This document shows, piece by piece, positions 37,580 to 45,997 of a stretch of 64,000 bases of DNA (positions within the stretch are counted from its first letter, which is position 1; every line of letters starts with the position of its first letter). Source of the DNA: Sphingobacterium sp. HMA12 (GTDB lineage Bacteria; Bacteroidota; Bacteroidia; Sphingobacteriales; Sphingobacteriaceae); NCBI RefSeq assembly GCF_002933815.1, contig NZ_BEYR01000001.1:2659765-2723764 (forward strand), read 5' to 3'. The notes under the pieces were generated by a model. It was not told the DNA's origin, did not search any database, and saw nothing but the letters and a program-made list of their open reading frames with translations. A program made the position numbers and the translations under genes.

Positions 37580-38258
37580 AGTACGCAAATCATTCCTCGC
37601 GTTTGTTTCCCTTTTCTTTTCCACAATCAGTGCGGCCCAGACAATCGTCCAAGAGCAAGGCATGATTTTCGGTACCGATAGCAGCAGCACGCATATCGGC
37701 AGCAATAACAGCAAGGAACTTAAAAAAGCGGCCTTCAACCTTGTACCATCCAGTTACCTCGTTCAGTATGCTGGATCCATCGGTTTATTTTCTGCGGGTG
37801 TGGGCTGGGATTATGGTTGGCAGAAACAGTGGTCGACCGACTTTTTGCTGGGTTATGTACCCAAGTATGATACCGACCGTGCCAAGCTGACCTTAACACT
37901 TCGTCAGACGTACACCCCTTTTAAGGTGCAACTCCATGAGCAGATCAGCTATCATCCACTGCGCACCGGGGTTTACCTCAATACGACGCTGGGCAAACAG
38001 TTCTGGTACAAGGAACCCGACAAATATCCGAACAGCTATTATAGGTTTTCTACTCGACTACGTATCAATATTTTTGTTGGTCAAGACTTCAGTTATAAAT
38101 TAAAATCCAAATCCTCCTATTTTGAAGGGATAAAATTTTATTATGATCTACATACAAGTGATCTGTATCTAGTCAGTGGTATCCAGAATAAATACCTAAA
38201 ATTTGATGACTACATTGGGCTTGCCCTCGGTGTCAAATTGCAGATCAGACGGAAATAG
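37560..38258 (+). CDS. Putative outer-membrane beta-barrel protein
   Basis: A 232-residue exported protein of unknown function. The N-terminus has a signal peptide (FLAFVSLFFSTISAAQ). The rest alternates polar and aromatic residues as in small barrels (VGWDYGWQKQWSTDFLLGYVPKY, TLTLRQTYTPFKV, YLKFDDYIGLALGVKLQIRRK), with periodic tyrosines. I do not recognise a named family. Its start lies inside the end of the metallophosphoesterase gene, indicating co-translation. It may form the envelope partner of that enzyme, which is inference. Confidence 0.7.
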   Translation: MNLFPIKVRKSFLAFVSLFFSTISAAQTIVQEQGMIFGTDSSSTHIGSNNSKELKKAAFNLVPSSYLVQYAGSIGLFSAGVGWDYGWQKQWSTDFLLGYVPKYDTDRAKLTLTLRQTYTPFKVQLHEQISYHPLRTGVYLNTTLGKQFWYKEPDKYPNSYYRFSTRLRINIFVGQDFSYKLKSKSSYFEGIKFYYDLHTSDLYLVSGIQNKYLKFDDYIGLALGVKLQIRRK

Positions 38259-38323
38259 ACGGGTCAAACGAAAATAGAAGGTAAAAAAAACGAACGAAAA
38301 AGCGATGTCGACATACCCTGAGC

Positions 38324-39268
38324 TCAGTCCAGTGTACTGAGGGTGTGCATCAGGCTCCGCAAATCCTGCTGCACGGAGCGAATGGTCGCCTGCAGTTCAT
38401 TGTGCATATTGGCTAGATCATGCAGTTGCTCCGCTGTGAAGATGCCACCCGTGTTAAAATAAAGTTTCTCCAAGGGACTGTTCTGTTGATCCTCGAGGCC
38501 ATATTTTAACCAGCGTTGCCGCATTGTCTCTACCAGCGAAAAATTTTCGGAGTTACTGAATCCCTTCTCCGATAAAATACCCCATACCGACGCAGGATAG
38601 ATTTGTGCATTGTTGTTTTGAAACCAGATACCTTGGAGCAGATTGCGCTCCAAATGCATGCTGACCCTTTTTCCTTTGGGATTTAGGGTCATAAATCCCA
38701 ACACCGCTGTGCCTACCCCGCCGGCGATGCTCAAGCCATTATTGAGCTTATCATTTTTGATGGTGGTCGCTGTAACCGCCGTGACAGCCCCCAAGAGTAT
38801 GGAGGCTACTGTCAGTCGGGTCTGTGTATTCGAATTCAATTCATCCATGTAGCCTGCGAGCTTATCAATACGCTCGCCATTGCAGTCCAATTCCGCGGCA
38901 ATAGCATTCAATTCCGTTTCAAACAGCATATATCTGTCGGTCACCTTTTGTTTTGCAGCCAGCTTCACCGCGGGATTACCGGGATTGTCCAGATAACCGA
39001 TGATATGCGGCGAAAGGTTGAGATATTTGACCAATACAAAATCATGGTCAGAAAAAACAGCTCTGAGCCTGGTACTGTCGACGGATGGAATTGCCTGTAC
39101 GGGAATTGATTTATAGGCTACATTCGGCGCACAGTAATTCTTTGTCAGCGTCTGCACCTGAACATTATTGATCAAAGTTGAACAGCCGGTCAAAAACAGA
39201 AAAGGCAATACAAGAAAAGGTCTTATTTTTAAAAGAAATATTTTCATCATTCGGGCCATACCTTGCAT
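38324..39268 (-). CDS. Lipoprotein of unknown function
   Basis: A 314-residue lipoprotein. The signal peptide ends FLFLTGCSTLINN with the modified Cys near residue 29. Later starts at codons 4, 7 and 8 are equally possible and would place the lipobox at a more usual distance. A hydrophobic stretch (TVASILLGAVTAVTATTI, near residue 155-172, and LSIAGGVGTAVLGFM) could insert in a membrane. The N-terminal part of the mature protein is predicted helical and the last 40 residues look like a coiled coil. I recognise no family. It is encoded 60 bases after the histidine kinase gene on the same strand and may be co-transcribed with it. Confidence 0.65.
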   Translation of the reverse strand: MQGMARMMKIFLLKIRPFLVLPFLFLTGCSTLINNVQVQTLTKNYCAPNVAYKSIPVQAIPSVDSTRLRAVFSDHDFVLVKYLNLSPHIIGYLDNPGNPAVKLAAKQKVTDRYMLFETELNAIAAELDCNGERIDKLAGYMDELNSNTQTRLTVASILLGAVTAVTATTIKNDKLNNGLSIAGGVGTAVLGFMTLNPKGKRVSMHLERNLLQGIWFQNNNAQIYPASVWGILSEKGFSNSENFSLVETMRQRWLKYGLEDQQNSPLEKLYFNTGGIFTAEQLHDLANMHNELQATIRSVQQDLRSLMHTLSTLD

Positions 39269-39328
39269 CTTACAACAATACTTCCCCGAAAATGTTTTGG
39301 ATGACGCGATTTCTTTCGTGCTATTCGC

Positions 39329-40207
39329 CTATACGTTTATGGGGAAAATCAATTTAACTGAAACGCCCTCGCTACTTCTATTTTCAAAACACAGACTTCC
39401 GTTAATTCGCTTCAGGAGATCTCTACAGAGGGAAATACCCAATCCGGCACCGTTCTTATTTTCAGCTTTCTTACGTTCCCAGCTATTTACAAAATTGAGA
39501 TTGTAAAGAACCTCCGGCGACAATTCATCGCCATCATTTATAATGGTCAATTCCCATTGATCGATCTTGTTATCCGTCAGCAGGATCTGTATCTTTCCGC
39601 CTGTCCGTCCATATTTAATTGCGTTACTGATGACATTTCTAATCACGAAACAAAATATTTCTTTATGTATATTGACAGAAAAATCTTGCTCCACATTATT
39701 TAAAACCAGCATCTTGGATTTTTGAATTTCGATGCTATACATTTCCAGTATACCATTTATCTGATCAATGATATTGCAGGTTTCAGTATTTTCAAGTTTA
39801 TCCCGCAACTGGGAATCTGTCCAGAGCAACACCTCCTCGAGCATCGCCCGGGATCTAGCAACCTGCTTCTTTAAATTCGTAAAAATCAGGCTGAGGTCCT
39901 CCTTGTCGATTAGAGAAATATCGTTGATCGTCAGTAGTACTTCGACCGAAGCAAATGGAGCGCGTAGATCGTGTGATGCTATTGACAGGACCTTTGTTTT
40001 AAAATTTTCCGCTATTTTAAGTTCTTCATTATAATGCCGGATACGTTGGGCCTGTTCATTAAGCGCAGTATTAGCTGCTGTTAACTTTAACTGCTTGGAT
40101 TTCAGAAGACGGTTTTTTCGAATCAAAAAGTAAATCAGTACTCCGATAAGTGTTTTACTGATAACAATCCCGACAATAAGCAATGTAATAATAGTTTGAC
40201 TATCCAC
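39329..40207 (-). CDS. Sensor histidine kinase
   Basis: A 292-residue kinase with a single N-terminal transmembrane helix (TLLIVGIVISKTLIGVLIYFLI, residues 7-28), a short coiled coil, HisKA with the phospho-His in SIASHDLRAPFASVE (near residue 80), and HATPase_c with the N box VISNAIKYG and G box GAGLGISLCRDLLKR. It has essentially no periplasmic sensor domain, so it senses internally, in the membrane, or through a partner. No response regulator is adjacent. The nearest downstream gene encodes a lipoprotein. Confidence 0.88.
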   Translation of the reverse strand: MDSQTIITLLIVGIVISKTLIGVLIYFLIRKNRLLKSKQLKLTAANTALNEQAQRIRHYNEELKIAENFKTKVLSIASHDLRAPFASVEVLLTINDISLIDKEDLSLIFTNLKKQVARSRAMLEEVLLWTDSQLRDKLENTETCNIIDQINGILEMYSIEIQKSKMLVLNNVEQDFSVNIHKEIFCFVIRNVISNAIKYGRTGGKIQILLTDNKIDQWELTIINDGDELSPEVLYNLNFVNSWERKKAENKNGAGLGISLCRDLLKRINGSLCFENRSSEGVSVKLIFPINV

Positions 40208-40436
40208 AATAAAAAGATAATAAGAAAATAATAGTATGGTTTACTAGTCGCCAAAACTAAGTAATAAAACTATAATTAAAAAATTATCACCAGAATAATC
40301 ATACTGCTTATTCTGCTATCGCTTGCTGCTGAAGAAAAACTTAGTCATACCAAAGACTGTAATCCAAAACACATAGTCAATGTAAAATTGGATCCATGAA
40401 ATAATATATAGATGATAATATATAAAAGAGAAAAAG
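40208..40436. other. AT-rich spacer without recognisable genes
   Basis: Upstream of the histidine kinase gene. I see no gene or clear promoter match here beyond AT-rich sequence. Confidence 0.4.
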
Positions 40437-40544
40437 ATGTTCAGCGACCTTAAGGTATTCTATTTAGATTTTCGGTACAACAGAAAAGTATTGTTGTCAT
40501 TGAGCTACCGGCTCAGAAACTATATCGTACACTCCCCAGGTTGA
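40437..40544 (+). pseudogene. Truncated 5' end of an acyltransferase-like gene (35 codons)
   Basis: ATG 40437 opens a 35-codon frame (MFSDLKVFYLDFRYNRK, then VLLSLSYRLRNYIVHSPG) ending at TGA 40542. The pattern DFRYNRK-LL-LSYRLRN resembles the N-terminal helix region of bacterial serine/polysaccharide O-acetyltransferases. No hexapeptide-repeat region follows. Nine bases after the stop the terminator hairpin of the convergent DUF3472 operon begins. I read it as a 5' remnant cut off by a rearrangement at this operon end. An independent small protein is the alternative. Family assignment is from memory of N-terminal patterns and is uncertain. Confidence 0.35.
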
Positions 40545-40552
40545 TAAAAGGT

Positions 40553-40583
40553 AAAGGTAAAGGGAATACGACCTTTTACCTTT
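40553..40583 (-). terminator. Terminator of the phosphodiesterase Sus operon
   Basis: AAAGGTAAAGG (40553-40563) pairs with CCTTTTACCTTT (40572-40583) with one bulged base. On the minus strand it begins 14 bases after the DUF3472 stop and is followed by a T-rich stretch. Confidence 0.6.
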
Positions 40584-40596
40584 AGCTAATCCATTA

Positions 40597-41979
40597 TCAA
40601 TTTATGGGCAAATTATTTAGATCTATATTTGGCGCCGTGCCAATAGCTGGTCGTGTAAAAACACTATTTTCAGCCACTAAATCATTAAAAAATCCGCCAT
40701 TCTGCAAAAAGAATCTACCATTCTCAACTCCACCTTTGTAATCTCCCCGTTGGTTGTTGTCACCAGCACCATCCACACTAAACCTACAGGATGTCGATTC
40801 GATCCAGGTACCGGTCGTAGACCGAACCCAAAAGTTTGAATAGTAAGCTTTTCGGCCTAGGTACCCCATTGTATTGTTAAAATTTTCAAGAAAGGAATAG
40901 GCACCTGTTATATAAGTTGAAATAGCTGGTCTTTTAAACGTAGCAATATACTTCCATGTACCCAATTCGGGCGCGTAAAACCAAGATGAATACAATGTAT
41001 TGCCGAGTCCGTCCGGTCTTATTCTGGTCAGAAACTTATATGTAGTTTCTGTTGACCAGTTGAAGGTCCAATTACTTTTTCCTCCGGTCCCCTCACCGCC
41101 AAAACCGCTGACGGCCACATCGGTGCCGTTGCTTACGACGGTAGTTTTTCCGTCAGATTCCTTGCTGGGATCCCATACAGAGAAAATAATTTTTCGCTGT
41201 GTTGCCGAGTTGACCTGAAAACCAAAATATCCCTGTCCAAATCCATTTGCCATGTAATAGCTGCCTACCGGATCCTGTCCGGCAGGGACGATAACTTCGT
41301 TGTACATCCATTCGTACGAATTACCAGTCGGAAGACTAGGGACTAAATGCACTGAAGGCCCGCGACGCGAAAAATAGTAGCTTGTCGGTATATTCGCATA
41401 AGTAAGACCAGACGAAGCGGCTGTACCACCAATTAAAATGTCAGTCATATTACCGATATATGTAGCTGTTTTGCTAACTGCCTGAAGGTCTACTTTTACA
41501 TAACCAGGTGTAGCAATCTCCACCGAGCCCGCATAATAATCTTTTGCAGGCGCTCCCCCCGTCATGGCCACATCGAAACTCTGCCCATTGACAGTCAGAC
41601 GAACGACGCTACTCCCCGTGGTAACATAGCCTTTTATACCCAAATGCAACGTACCAGACTGTGTGACCTTAAAATAGGTACTTACTACAGCTGAAAGACT
41701 GGTCCAATTGCGAAGTCCATAATTTGAGTTATCAAAAATTTCTGCTCCACTGAGGCCATTGGTCACAAAGGAATTCCCTCCCATCGGGATTGCAACCGTC
41801 AGGTCGTTCACGCCTCCCTGGATCACATTTAAACTTTTTTTACCAGTTATCCCAATTGGAGTATCCTCGACAGGATGGCTTTTTCCGCAGGAAAAAAACA
41901 GAAGACCTGTCACACTTAGGATCCCCAGCAAATTAAACAGGTTTGTCATTTTTACTTTTTCAATAAATACCATAACCAC
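40597..41979 (-). CDS. DUF5077/DUF3472 domain lipoprotein
   Basis: A 460-residue lipoprotein (lipobox LLFFSCGKS near residue 31). Residues about 50-185 match the DUF5077 carbohydrate-binding-like domain (IPMGGNSFV...GLRNWTSLSAVVSTYFKVTQSGTLHLGIKG). Residues about 200-440 match DUF3472 (YYFSRRGPSVHLVPSLP, NEVIVPAGQDPVGSYYMANGFGQGYFGFQV, IIFSVWDP). Both domains are common next to Sus-type loci but have no assigned chemistry; the folds suggest glycan or surface binding. ATG codon 10 or so (before NLFNLLG) is an alternative start with a better signal peptide. It is the last gene of the ECF/FecR-controlled locus. Confidence 0.8.
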   Translation of the reverse strand: MVMVFIEKVKMTNLFNLLGILSVTGLLFFSCGKSHPVEDTPIGITGKKSLNVIQGGVNDLTVAIPMGGNSFVTNGLSGAEIFDNSNYGLRNWTSLSAVVSTYFKVTQSGTLHLGIKGYVTTGSSVVRLTVNGQSFDVAMTGGAPAKDYYAGSVEIATPGYVKVDLQAVSKTATYIGNMTDILIGGTAASSGLTYANIPTSYYFSRRGPSVHLVPSLPTGNSYEWMYNEVIVPAGQDPVGSYYMANGFGQGYFGFQVNSATQRKIIFSVWDPSKESDGKTTVVSNGTDVAVSGFGGEGTGGKSNWTFNWSTETTYKFLTRIRPDGLGNTLYSSWFYAPELGTWKYIATFKRPAISTYITGAYSFLENFNNTMGYLGRKAYYSNFWVRSTTGTWIESTSCRFSVDGAGDNNQRGDYKGGVENGRFFLQNGGFFNDLVAENSVFTRPAIGTAPNIDLNNLPIN

Positions 41980-41985
41980 AGAGAT

Positions 41986-43257
41986 TTATTGTTTAACTAA
42001 TCTAAATTTTTGTGCATTGCCAGTATGGGCGGAATAGATCTGAATCTGTGTATCATCCGCCGTACTTGATCCATTTACATCCAGGTTTTTACCTGGGGCA
42101 GATGCAGGTTCTAGATTATAATTGCCGCTTCCCACATAGGTGAGCTTCCACCGTTGCGCCGAAGTATTCGTAAAGGTGGCTACCTGGACAGGTGTACTGT
42201 TTGCCGATCCTCCACCCCTTACTTCCAATGCCTTAGTGGTGTCAGCTATGCTCTTCAACGCATAATACCCGCTGCCAACGCTTCTCAACTTCCAGACCTG
42301 GTTGGATGACGTCGGATAATTGTAAGTCCATAATGTCACATCTTCACCGTTGACCGGGGGATTGCCATTGACATCAACAACTTTACTAGGTTCTTTTGTT
42401 AATGCGGATGCGATTTTATAATTGGCTCCATCGATCAAAATGCCTTGTGGCGAATAAAATGTAATCAATAAAATATCGAGGTGTGCATATGTAGCAAGTT
42501 TACTCGCCAGATCAGTTTCACCATAATAACGTGACAGTGCCCAAGCATACATCTTTACGCGCTCGCCACCCACAGTTTTAGTCGGGAAGTAGGATTTCAT
42601 TGCATTGTCCACCGTTGCATCATAACTTATTCCATCCACCCCATAAGTGTTGAGTTTGCTGTACATGTCATCCATTACAACTTGTTGCTGCGCAGGGGTT
42701 TTACCGCTCAAATCTGACCAATTGCAGTAATAACTTACTTTCCAGCCAAGCTGTTTAAAGCCAGTTAAATACTGTGGATACATGCTTTCTATCAATACTC
42801 TATTTTTAATAGAATATAGACTATCCATTTTCTTCAGCGTCTTTAAGAATAACTGTTCATTTGCACTGCTGTTCAAATCTTTACAATCCAACCAAAGGGA
42901 GGTATAGCTCGGAAGCTTCTGATTTAGATTAGCAAAATACTGTTCCAGAGTCTGTCCGGTAGCTGTTCCCGCCTCATGCCCAATGAGACAGGTTTGCTGT
43001 CCGCCTTTATTGCCAACATAAATATCCACTTCCAGACTATTGATGCCTTCGTTAATAATTTCATCGACTTTAATTAGATCGTTGGATCGATGTGCACTAA
43101 CAAATGTCGGTCCAGCTAATGTCGTATTGACTTTGCCCATTTTTTTGGGGGCGCTCTCTTCCTGTTTTGTCATATCTTTCTGACAGCCAGAAAACAAATA
43201 GGCCATACAGGCAAACATACAGACTGCCTTACCAAACATTAACGTTGTTTTTTTCAT
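41986..43257 (-). CDS. GDPD-like phosphodiesterase fused to a ricin-type lectin domain, lipoprotein
   Basis: A 423-residue lipoprotein (lipobox LFSGCQKD near residue 25). Residues about 50-295 look like a TIM-barrel of the PLC-like/glycerophosphodiester phosphodiesterase superfamily: FVSAHRSND with the first His, NSLEVDIYV with the acidic metal ligands, CLIGHEAGT with the second His, and LWLDCKDL. The usual HRGxxxxxPENT is replaced (HRSND), so it is a divergent member. Residues about 300-423 form a ricin-B-like beta-trefoil with the repeated Q-x-W (SNQVWKLR, AQRWKLT, AQKFRLV), indicating sugar binding. It lies between metallophosphoesterase and DUF3472 genes. I infer cleavage of a phosphodiester attached to a glycan or lipid at the cell surface. 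Confidence 0.75.
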   Translation of the reverse strand: MKKTTLMFGKAVCMFACMAYLFSGCQKDMTKQEESAPKKMGKVNTTLAGPTFVSAHRSNDLIKVDEIINEGINSLEVDIYVGNKGGQQTCLIGHEAGTATGQTLEQYFANLNQKLPSYTSLWLDCKDLNSSANEQLFLKTLKKMDSLYSIKNRVLIESMYPQYLTGFKQLGWKVSYYCNWSDLSGKTPAQQQVVMDDMYSKLNTYGVDGISYDATVDNAMKSYFPTKTVGGERVKMYAWALSRYYGETDLASKLATYAHLDILLITFYSPQGILIDGANYKIASALTKEPSKVVDVNGNPPVNGEDVTLWTYNYPTSSNQVWKLRSVGSGYYALKSIADTTKALEVRGGGSANSTPVQVATFTNTSAQRWKLTYVGSGNYNLEPASAPGKNLDVNGSSTADDTQIQIYSAHTGNAQKFRLVKQ

Positions 43258-43289
43258 AATTTTTGTGTTTAAATATTAAGTTTATTCGT

Positions 43290-44171
43290 TTAAAAATCAA
43301 TTTTTCTGGACGTCATCCGGCCTTCCCCATGAAGACTGAGCTGATTTGCCCCTAGTTCCAAGATTCCAAAGGCATTTTGGCTGTCAGTTTCGATCATACC
43401 CTCCAGGGTAATCATTGGAATACCTTTATAGGTTGCAAAATTACCGGGATGATGATGGCCTGAGATCACGGCCTTTACGACCGGATATTTTTCGATGAGA
43501 GTCAATATATCCCGATTATTCAGTGCTTCGAGGCCATTTTCGGGATATAAAGGGTGGTGTGTGAAGACGATCACCTTTTTGGATGTTGACTGCGCGTTAT
43601 GGAGCTGCTTTCTCAACCATTTGAGCTGTTTTGTACTTACACCGCCATTCCAGGGCTGATCATTGCTCCTTTTTGCCGTTTTGAGCCTATCGTTAAGTAA
43701 TTGCCAGGCTTGGCGCTGGCCTGATCCTGCTGTTGTGGCATACTCGGCAAGTTCATTGGTATTGAGCAGAATAAACAGCCACTCTCCTTTGGCTACGGTA
43801 TAGTAAGGGGCAGGCATTTTATAAGCCTTATATAAATCGGCTCCATCTTCAACATCCACATAATCGTGGTTCCCTAAGATATTATAGACTGGTTTTTTGA
43901 GCTTGTCGAGCTGCTGAATTGCAGGTGGCAGATCTTTTGTTCCCACATCAACCAAATCCCCAAGCATGACTGTAAAGTCTACATCTTCCTTATTGATTGC
44001 CACAACGGCAGCATCTAATTTAACAAGTGAATTCCTATAAAAACGGCTTCCACGGCTATCCTTGTCTGCGTACTGTGGATCGGCGATCAAACCTATCCTG
44101 ACCAACGATTGCCCCTGGCCTATGCTATAAAATAAGCTGAATAACAACGGTAAAAATATTTTTATTCCCAT
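43290..44171 (-). CDS. Secreted metallophosphoesterase
   Basis: A 293-residue calcineurin-like phosphoesterase with a signal peptide (FLPLLFSLFYSIGQGQS). Metal-binding motifs are all present: GLIADPQYAD, MLGDLVDVG, LGNHDY, FTHHPLYPE and SGHHHPG. The DPQYAD form of motif I is typical of the Mn-dependent ADP-ribose/CDP-alcohol pyrophosphatase branch. It would act in the periplasm on phosphodiesters or pyrophosphates released by neighbouring proteins. Its start overlaps the SusD gene by 10 bases, indicating translational coupling to the transporter. Confidence 0.88.
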   Translation of the reverse strand: MGIKIFLPLLFSLFYSIGQGQSLVRIGLIADPQYADKDSRGSRFYRNSLVKLDAAVVAINKEDVDFTVMLGDLVDVGTKDLPPAIQQLDKLKKPVYNILGNHDYVDVEDGADLYKAYKMPAPYYTVAKGEWLFILLNTNELAEYATTAGSGQRQAWQLLNDRLKTAKRSNDQPWNGGVSTKQLKWLRKQLHNAQSTSKKVIVFTHHPLYPENGLEALNNRDILTLIEKYPVVKAVISGHHHPGNFATYKGIPMITLEGMIETDSQNAFGILELGANQLSLHGEGRMTSRKIDF

Positions 44172-45925
44172 CCTGGATTTTGTTTTAAGTTATTGTTCAA
44201 TGTGATTTCATTCAGCGGAATACATTCCAGGTAATCGCGGTTTTCCTTAAATCCATAGCCATTCGGCAGCTGTGTTACAAAAGGATCTAGCAAACCCTCC
44301 GCATCAACTTTATAGTTGATTTTTGTACCTGTCCAGTCCGATGCCAGAAATGGATAACCTTTGGGACGTTTTCCCTTCACCAGTTTATGCGCGGCCCATC
44401 GCCGGATATCATCATAGCGAAATCCCTCGGCTCCAAGTTCGACAGTACGTTCACGACGGATTTCTTTTAACTGGTCTGATAAATTATAACCATAATCAGC
44501 ATACCTGTCCTTATTGGGATCGTTGGTAATAGCAAAATCCGGCATACCTGATCTTTTGCGGAGCAAATTGATTGATTTGGTATAATCGACTGTTTCACCA
44601 AGTTCAGCCTTCGCTTCAGCATAGTTCAATAAGGCTTCGGCGTAACGAAACACGATGGCACCAGTTTCGTCACTTGAGCTCCAGGAGACCCCACCACCGG
44701 CCAAAGCTGATTTTGGGTCATTTCCTTTCCGAATCTGAAAACCAGTATTATTCAAGGCCTCACCAGATTTATCCAAAAACGGCTTTTTGAAAGTGGCTTT
44801 ACCAAAGGTATTATCCCACATCAAGGCTCCTGGCGTCCAGATCGTCTGGGATAGCCGCGGATCACAATCGGACCGTATTTTTTCTAAAAAAGCATTGCCT
44901 TTCACAGTCTTACCAAGAGAAATATAATCATATGGAAGACCATTGCGTCCCAGGTAATGCTGTACCTGTTCAAAAGTCATAGATATCCCCGCTGTGCGAT
45001 CGGACACATAGATCTGAAAAGAGTGTGACAGATCACGGTTGATCGAATAGGCTTTCCAAAGGATCACCTCTTTATTGGCAAGCTGATCTTTCAGGGAAAA
45101 TAGTTTACAGTAATCGTTTTCGGGATCATTATTACTATACAGCGACATCCCATATTTTGCATCCATCAAGGTTTCGGCAGCTGTAACTGCTTGGCGAAAG
45201 TACTTATTGGGATCAACGCCAGCGGTACCAAATACTGTCCCTTTATGGTATTTCTGCCAGCTGCCTTCAAATAAGGCAACTCTAGATTTGAACAGTAGAG
45301 CCGCCTGTTTGGAAAGTCTATTGTTTTTACCTTTTACTGTAGCCACAGGATCAAGATATTCGATCGCTTTATCCAGGTGTGCCAAAATCGAGTCGACTAC
45401 TGTCGTACGTGGGTCACGTGCTTTGAAAAGTTCTTCAGAGTCCATCTCCAATGGCTCCGTATACCAGGGAACATCACCGTAGAGCCTGACCTTTTCAAAG
45501 TAGAACCAGGCCTTAAAGAAATGTGCTTCTCCCAAAAACTGCTTATATTTTTCAAAAGGATCTTTGCATTTGTTATAGTTCTTAAAAAAAATATTGACGC
45601 TTCGGATATTGCTCCATTTCCAGTTTCCGCCAGATGAAACAGGTGATTCGGTACCATTCCAGACCGTACTAGGCGAACTGGAAATCTGAACGTCGGATCC
45701 ACGGGTGCCATCCCAACCGATCACCCCCAAATAGCTACCCACAGAATCAAAGGCTGGAAACCGAGTATAGAATTGTATGGTATAATTTTCCAGGTCATTA
45801 GCCGTCTTCCAGTAGATCTCATTATCAATCGCTGTCAATGGCGGTTTATCCAAAAAATCTTTGGAGCAGGAACTCAACAACAGTAAGATGACTGTCGTAT
45901 ATAGTAAGGTTATATTTTTTTTCAT
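44162..45925 (-). CDS. SusD/RagB family surface lipoprotein
   Basis: A 587-residue lipoprotein (LLLLSSCSKDFLDKPPL, Cys near residue 20). It has the classic RagB order: YWKTANDLENYTIQFY near the N-terminus, EAHFFKAWFYFEKVRLYGDVPWY at about 135-157, IVFRYAEALLNYAEAKAEL and RRERTVELGAEGFRYDDIRRW in the C-terminal part. It partners the SusC encoded 72 bases upstream. The direct coupling to a metallophosphoesterase gene suggests a phosphate-containing ligand. Confidence 0.96.
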   Translation of the reverse strand: MKKNITLLYTTVILLLLSSCSKDFLDKPPLTAIDNEIYWKTANDLENYTIQFYTRFPAFDSVGSYLGVIGWDGTRGSDVQISSSPSTVWNGTESPVSSGGNWKWSNIRSVNIFFKNYNKCKDPFEKYKQFLGEAHFFKAWFYFEKVRLYGDVPWYTEPLEMDSEELFKARDPRTTVVDSILAHLDKAIEYLDPVATVKGKNNRLSKQAALLFKSRVALFEGSWQKYHKGTVFGTAGVDPNKYFRQAVTAAETLMDAKYGMSLYSNNDPENDYCKLFSLKDQLANKEVILWKAYSINRDLSHSFQIYVSDRTAGISMTFEQVQHYLGRNGLPYDYISLGKTVKGNAFLEKIRSDCDPRLSQTIWTPGALMWDNTFGKATFKKPFLDKSGEALNNTGFQIRKGNDPKSALAGGGVSWSSSDETGAIVFRYAEALLNYAEAKAELGETVDYTKSINLLRKRSGMPDFAITNDPNKDRYADYGYNLSDQLKEIRRERTVELGAEGFRYDDIRRWAAHKLVKGKRPKGYPFLASDWTGTKINYKVDAEGLLDPFVTQLPNGYGFKENRDYLECIPLNEITLNNNLKQNPGWE

Positions 45926-45997
45926 TGGTTATTCATTTCTTGATATAATTTTTCTTCGCTATTTAAGTAGCTACTTATGCATTCAAATCAAATGCGT

